Origin: an uncultured Bacteroidales bacterium
GTDB lineage: Bacteria; Bacteroidota; Bacteroidia; Bacteroidales; UBA932
Direction: 5' to 3'
DNA length: 64,000 nucleotides
NCBI GenBank assembly: GCA_944326335.1
Contig: CALVDM010000001.1
Coordinates: forward strand, 1-64,000
Below are positions 63,597 to 64,000 of this stretch, piece by piece (positions within the stretch are counted from its first letter, which is position 1; each line of letters begins with the position of its first letter). The notes beneath the pieces are model-generated. The model ran no database searches. It worked only from the letters and a program-made list of their open reading frames with translations, and had not been told where the DNA came from. The position numbers and the translations under genes were made by a program.

Positions 63597-64000
63597 CCTT
63601 TTGAGCATCATGATGATTTCGTCTTTGGTGCGGATGAGCTCTTCCTGTGTCTCAAGATGTCTGCGAAGGTCGGCGTTCTCGTTGCGCAGACGGCTTATCT
63701 CTCCGGACAGTTTTTCTTCTTCCTCTGCATGGCGGCGTTCAAGCACTGCGAGCATATCCCTGTCCGGTTTCCCCGCTCCGGTTCCGGTAGCATCCTCCCT
63801 GTCAGGCATGTAGCCGAGGACGAGTTCTTCAGAGCAGATGTCGAGTATGTCGGCGATTTTGGTGATGCTGTCGCTTATGAGCCTGGTTTCTCCGTTTTCG
63901 ATGTTCCGGTATGCTGTCCGGGAAATGCCGAGCTTGTCAGCCATTTCCGACTGGGTCAGCTGGTGCGTCTTGCGGAATTTCTTTATGTTTGCCTTAACGG
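63570..64000 (-). CDS. XRE-family helix-turn-helix regulator with coiled coil (partial, runs off the right edge)
   Basis: The reading frame is open to the window edge; the visible part starts VKANIKKFRKTHQLTQSEMA and continues DKLGISRTAYRNIENGETRL, a full lambda-repressor-type helix-turn-helix, then a linker (MPDREDATGTGAGKPDRDM) and a coiled coil of about 50 residues (RRHAEEEEKLSGEISRLRNE onward), which should dimerise it. An internal ATG at 63944 would cut the DNA-binding helix, so it is not the start. Its target is unknown; the 3' end lies 26 bases from rnhB. Confidence 0.85.
   Translation of the reverse strand, partial: VKANIKKFRKTHQLTQSEMADKLGISRTAYRNIENGETRLISDSITKIADILDICSEELVLGYMPDREDATGTGAGKPDRDMLAVLERRHAEEEEKLSGEISRLRNENADLRRHLETQEELIRTKDEIIMMLKRLDSKTEKQ

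Noticed and set aside
1-64000. CRISPR array, tRNA or rRNA genes
   Set aside because: No regularly spaced repeats, cloverleaf-like stretches or rRNA segments were seen in the intergenic gaps, which are mostly under 150 bases.

Overview
The window is a chromosome segment from a member of the Bacteroidota, most likely order Bacteroidales. Evidence: a SusC/SusD pair, BACON and NigD-like lipoproteins, an S46 dipeptidyl-peptidase, a LptC/PpiD cluster, a TonB-type transducer, an IS1634-type insertion sequence, and -7 promoter boxes of the Bacteroidota form TAnnTTTG before many genes. Genus and family cannot be fixed from the sequence. Coding density is high, gene overlaps are frequent, and no rRNA, tRNA or CRISPR array was seen.

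Layout. 1-4200: a SusC transporter and a SusD lipoprotein cut short by a stop codon. 4487-6615: a complete IS with perfect 15-bp terminal inverted repeats; it abuts a 5'-truncated leucine-rich-repeat gene (6616-7229). 7247-9762 (minus): sufS-sufE-sufT-like-folK. 9908-13052: ruvA, mnmG and ybeY, with two parS-like palindromes in and beside mnmG. 13198-15148: a TonB-family protein and hflX. 15250-17540: two related lipoproteins. 17619-20351: fumarate reductase/succinate dehydrogenase flavoprotein and iron-sulfur subunits without a neighbouring cytochrome b gene, then a secreted Ntn-type hydrolase and ruvB. 23093-32536 (plus): mfd, coaX, an outer-membrane barrel, a TPR protein, lptC and a PpiD-type chaperone. 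32632-36742: ychF, a secreted phosphodiesterase-fold protein, galK and a CpXC protein. 36849-42940 (minus): two giant paralogous secreted proteins. 43037-48245: a Na/Pi transporter, a thioredoxin-like lipoprotein, galM, thyA and folA. 48261-54269: an NSS transporter, a YfhO/glycosyltransferase pair and a hexapeptide acetyltransferase. 54327-64000: mutS, an ECF-sigma signalling cassette, mrp, an S46 peptidase, rnhB and an XRE-type regulator cut by the window edge.

Most of this is housekeeping: DNA repair (ruvA, ruvB, mfd, mutS), folate/thymidylate (folK, thyA, folA), Fe-S biogenesis (sufS, sufE, sufT-like, mrp), tRNA/rRNA maturation (mnmG, ybeY, hflX, ychF) and envelope assembly. Two regions look little described. 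The first is the tandem metallopeptidase/beta-propeller/beta-barrel pair at 36849-42940, in which the second copy has lost the HExxH zinc site. The second is the NigD-like lipoprotein, ECF sigma factor and barrel cassette at 56985-59519, in which the last protein appears to carry a cytoplasmic anti-sigma-like tail, an inner-membrane helix, a periplasmic tether and an outer-membrane barrel in one chain. The two parS-like sites near mnmG suggest that the segment lies near the replication origin.
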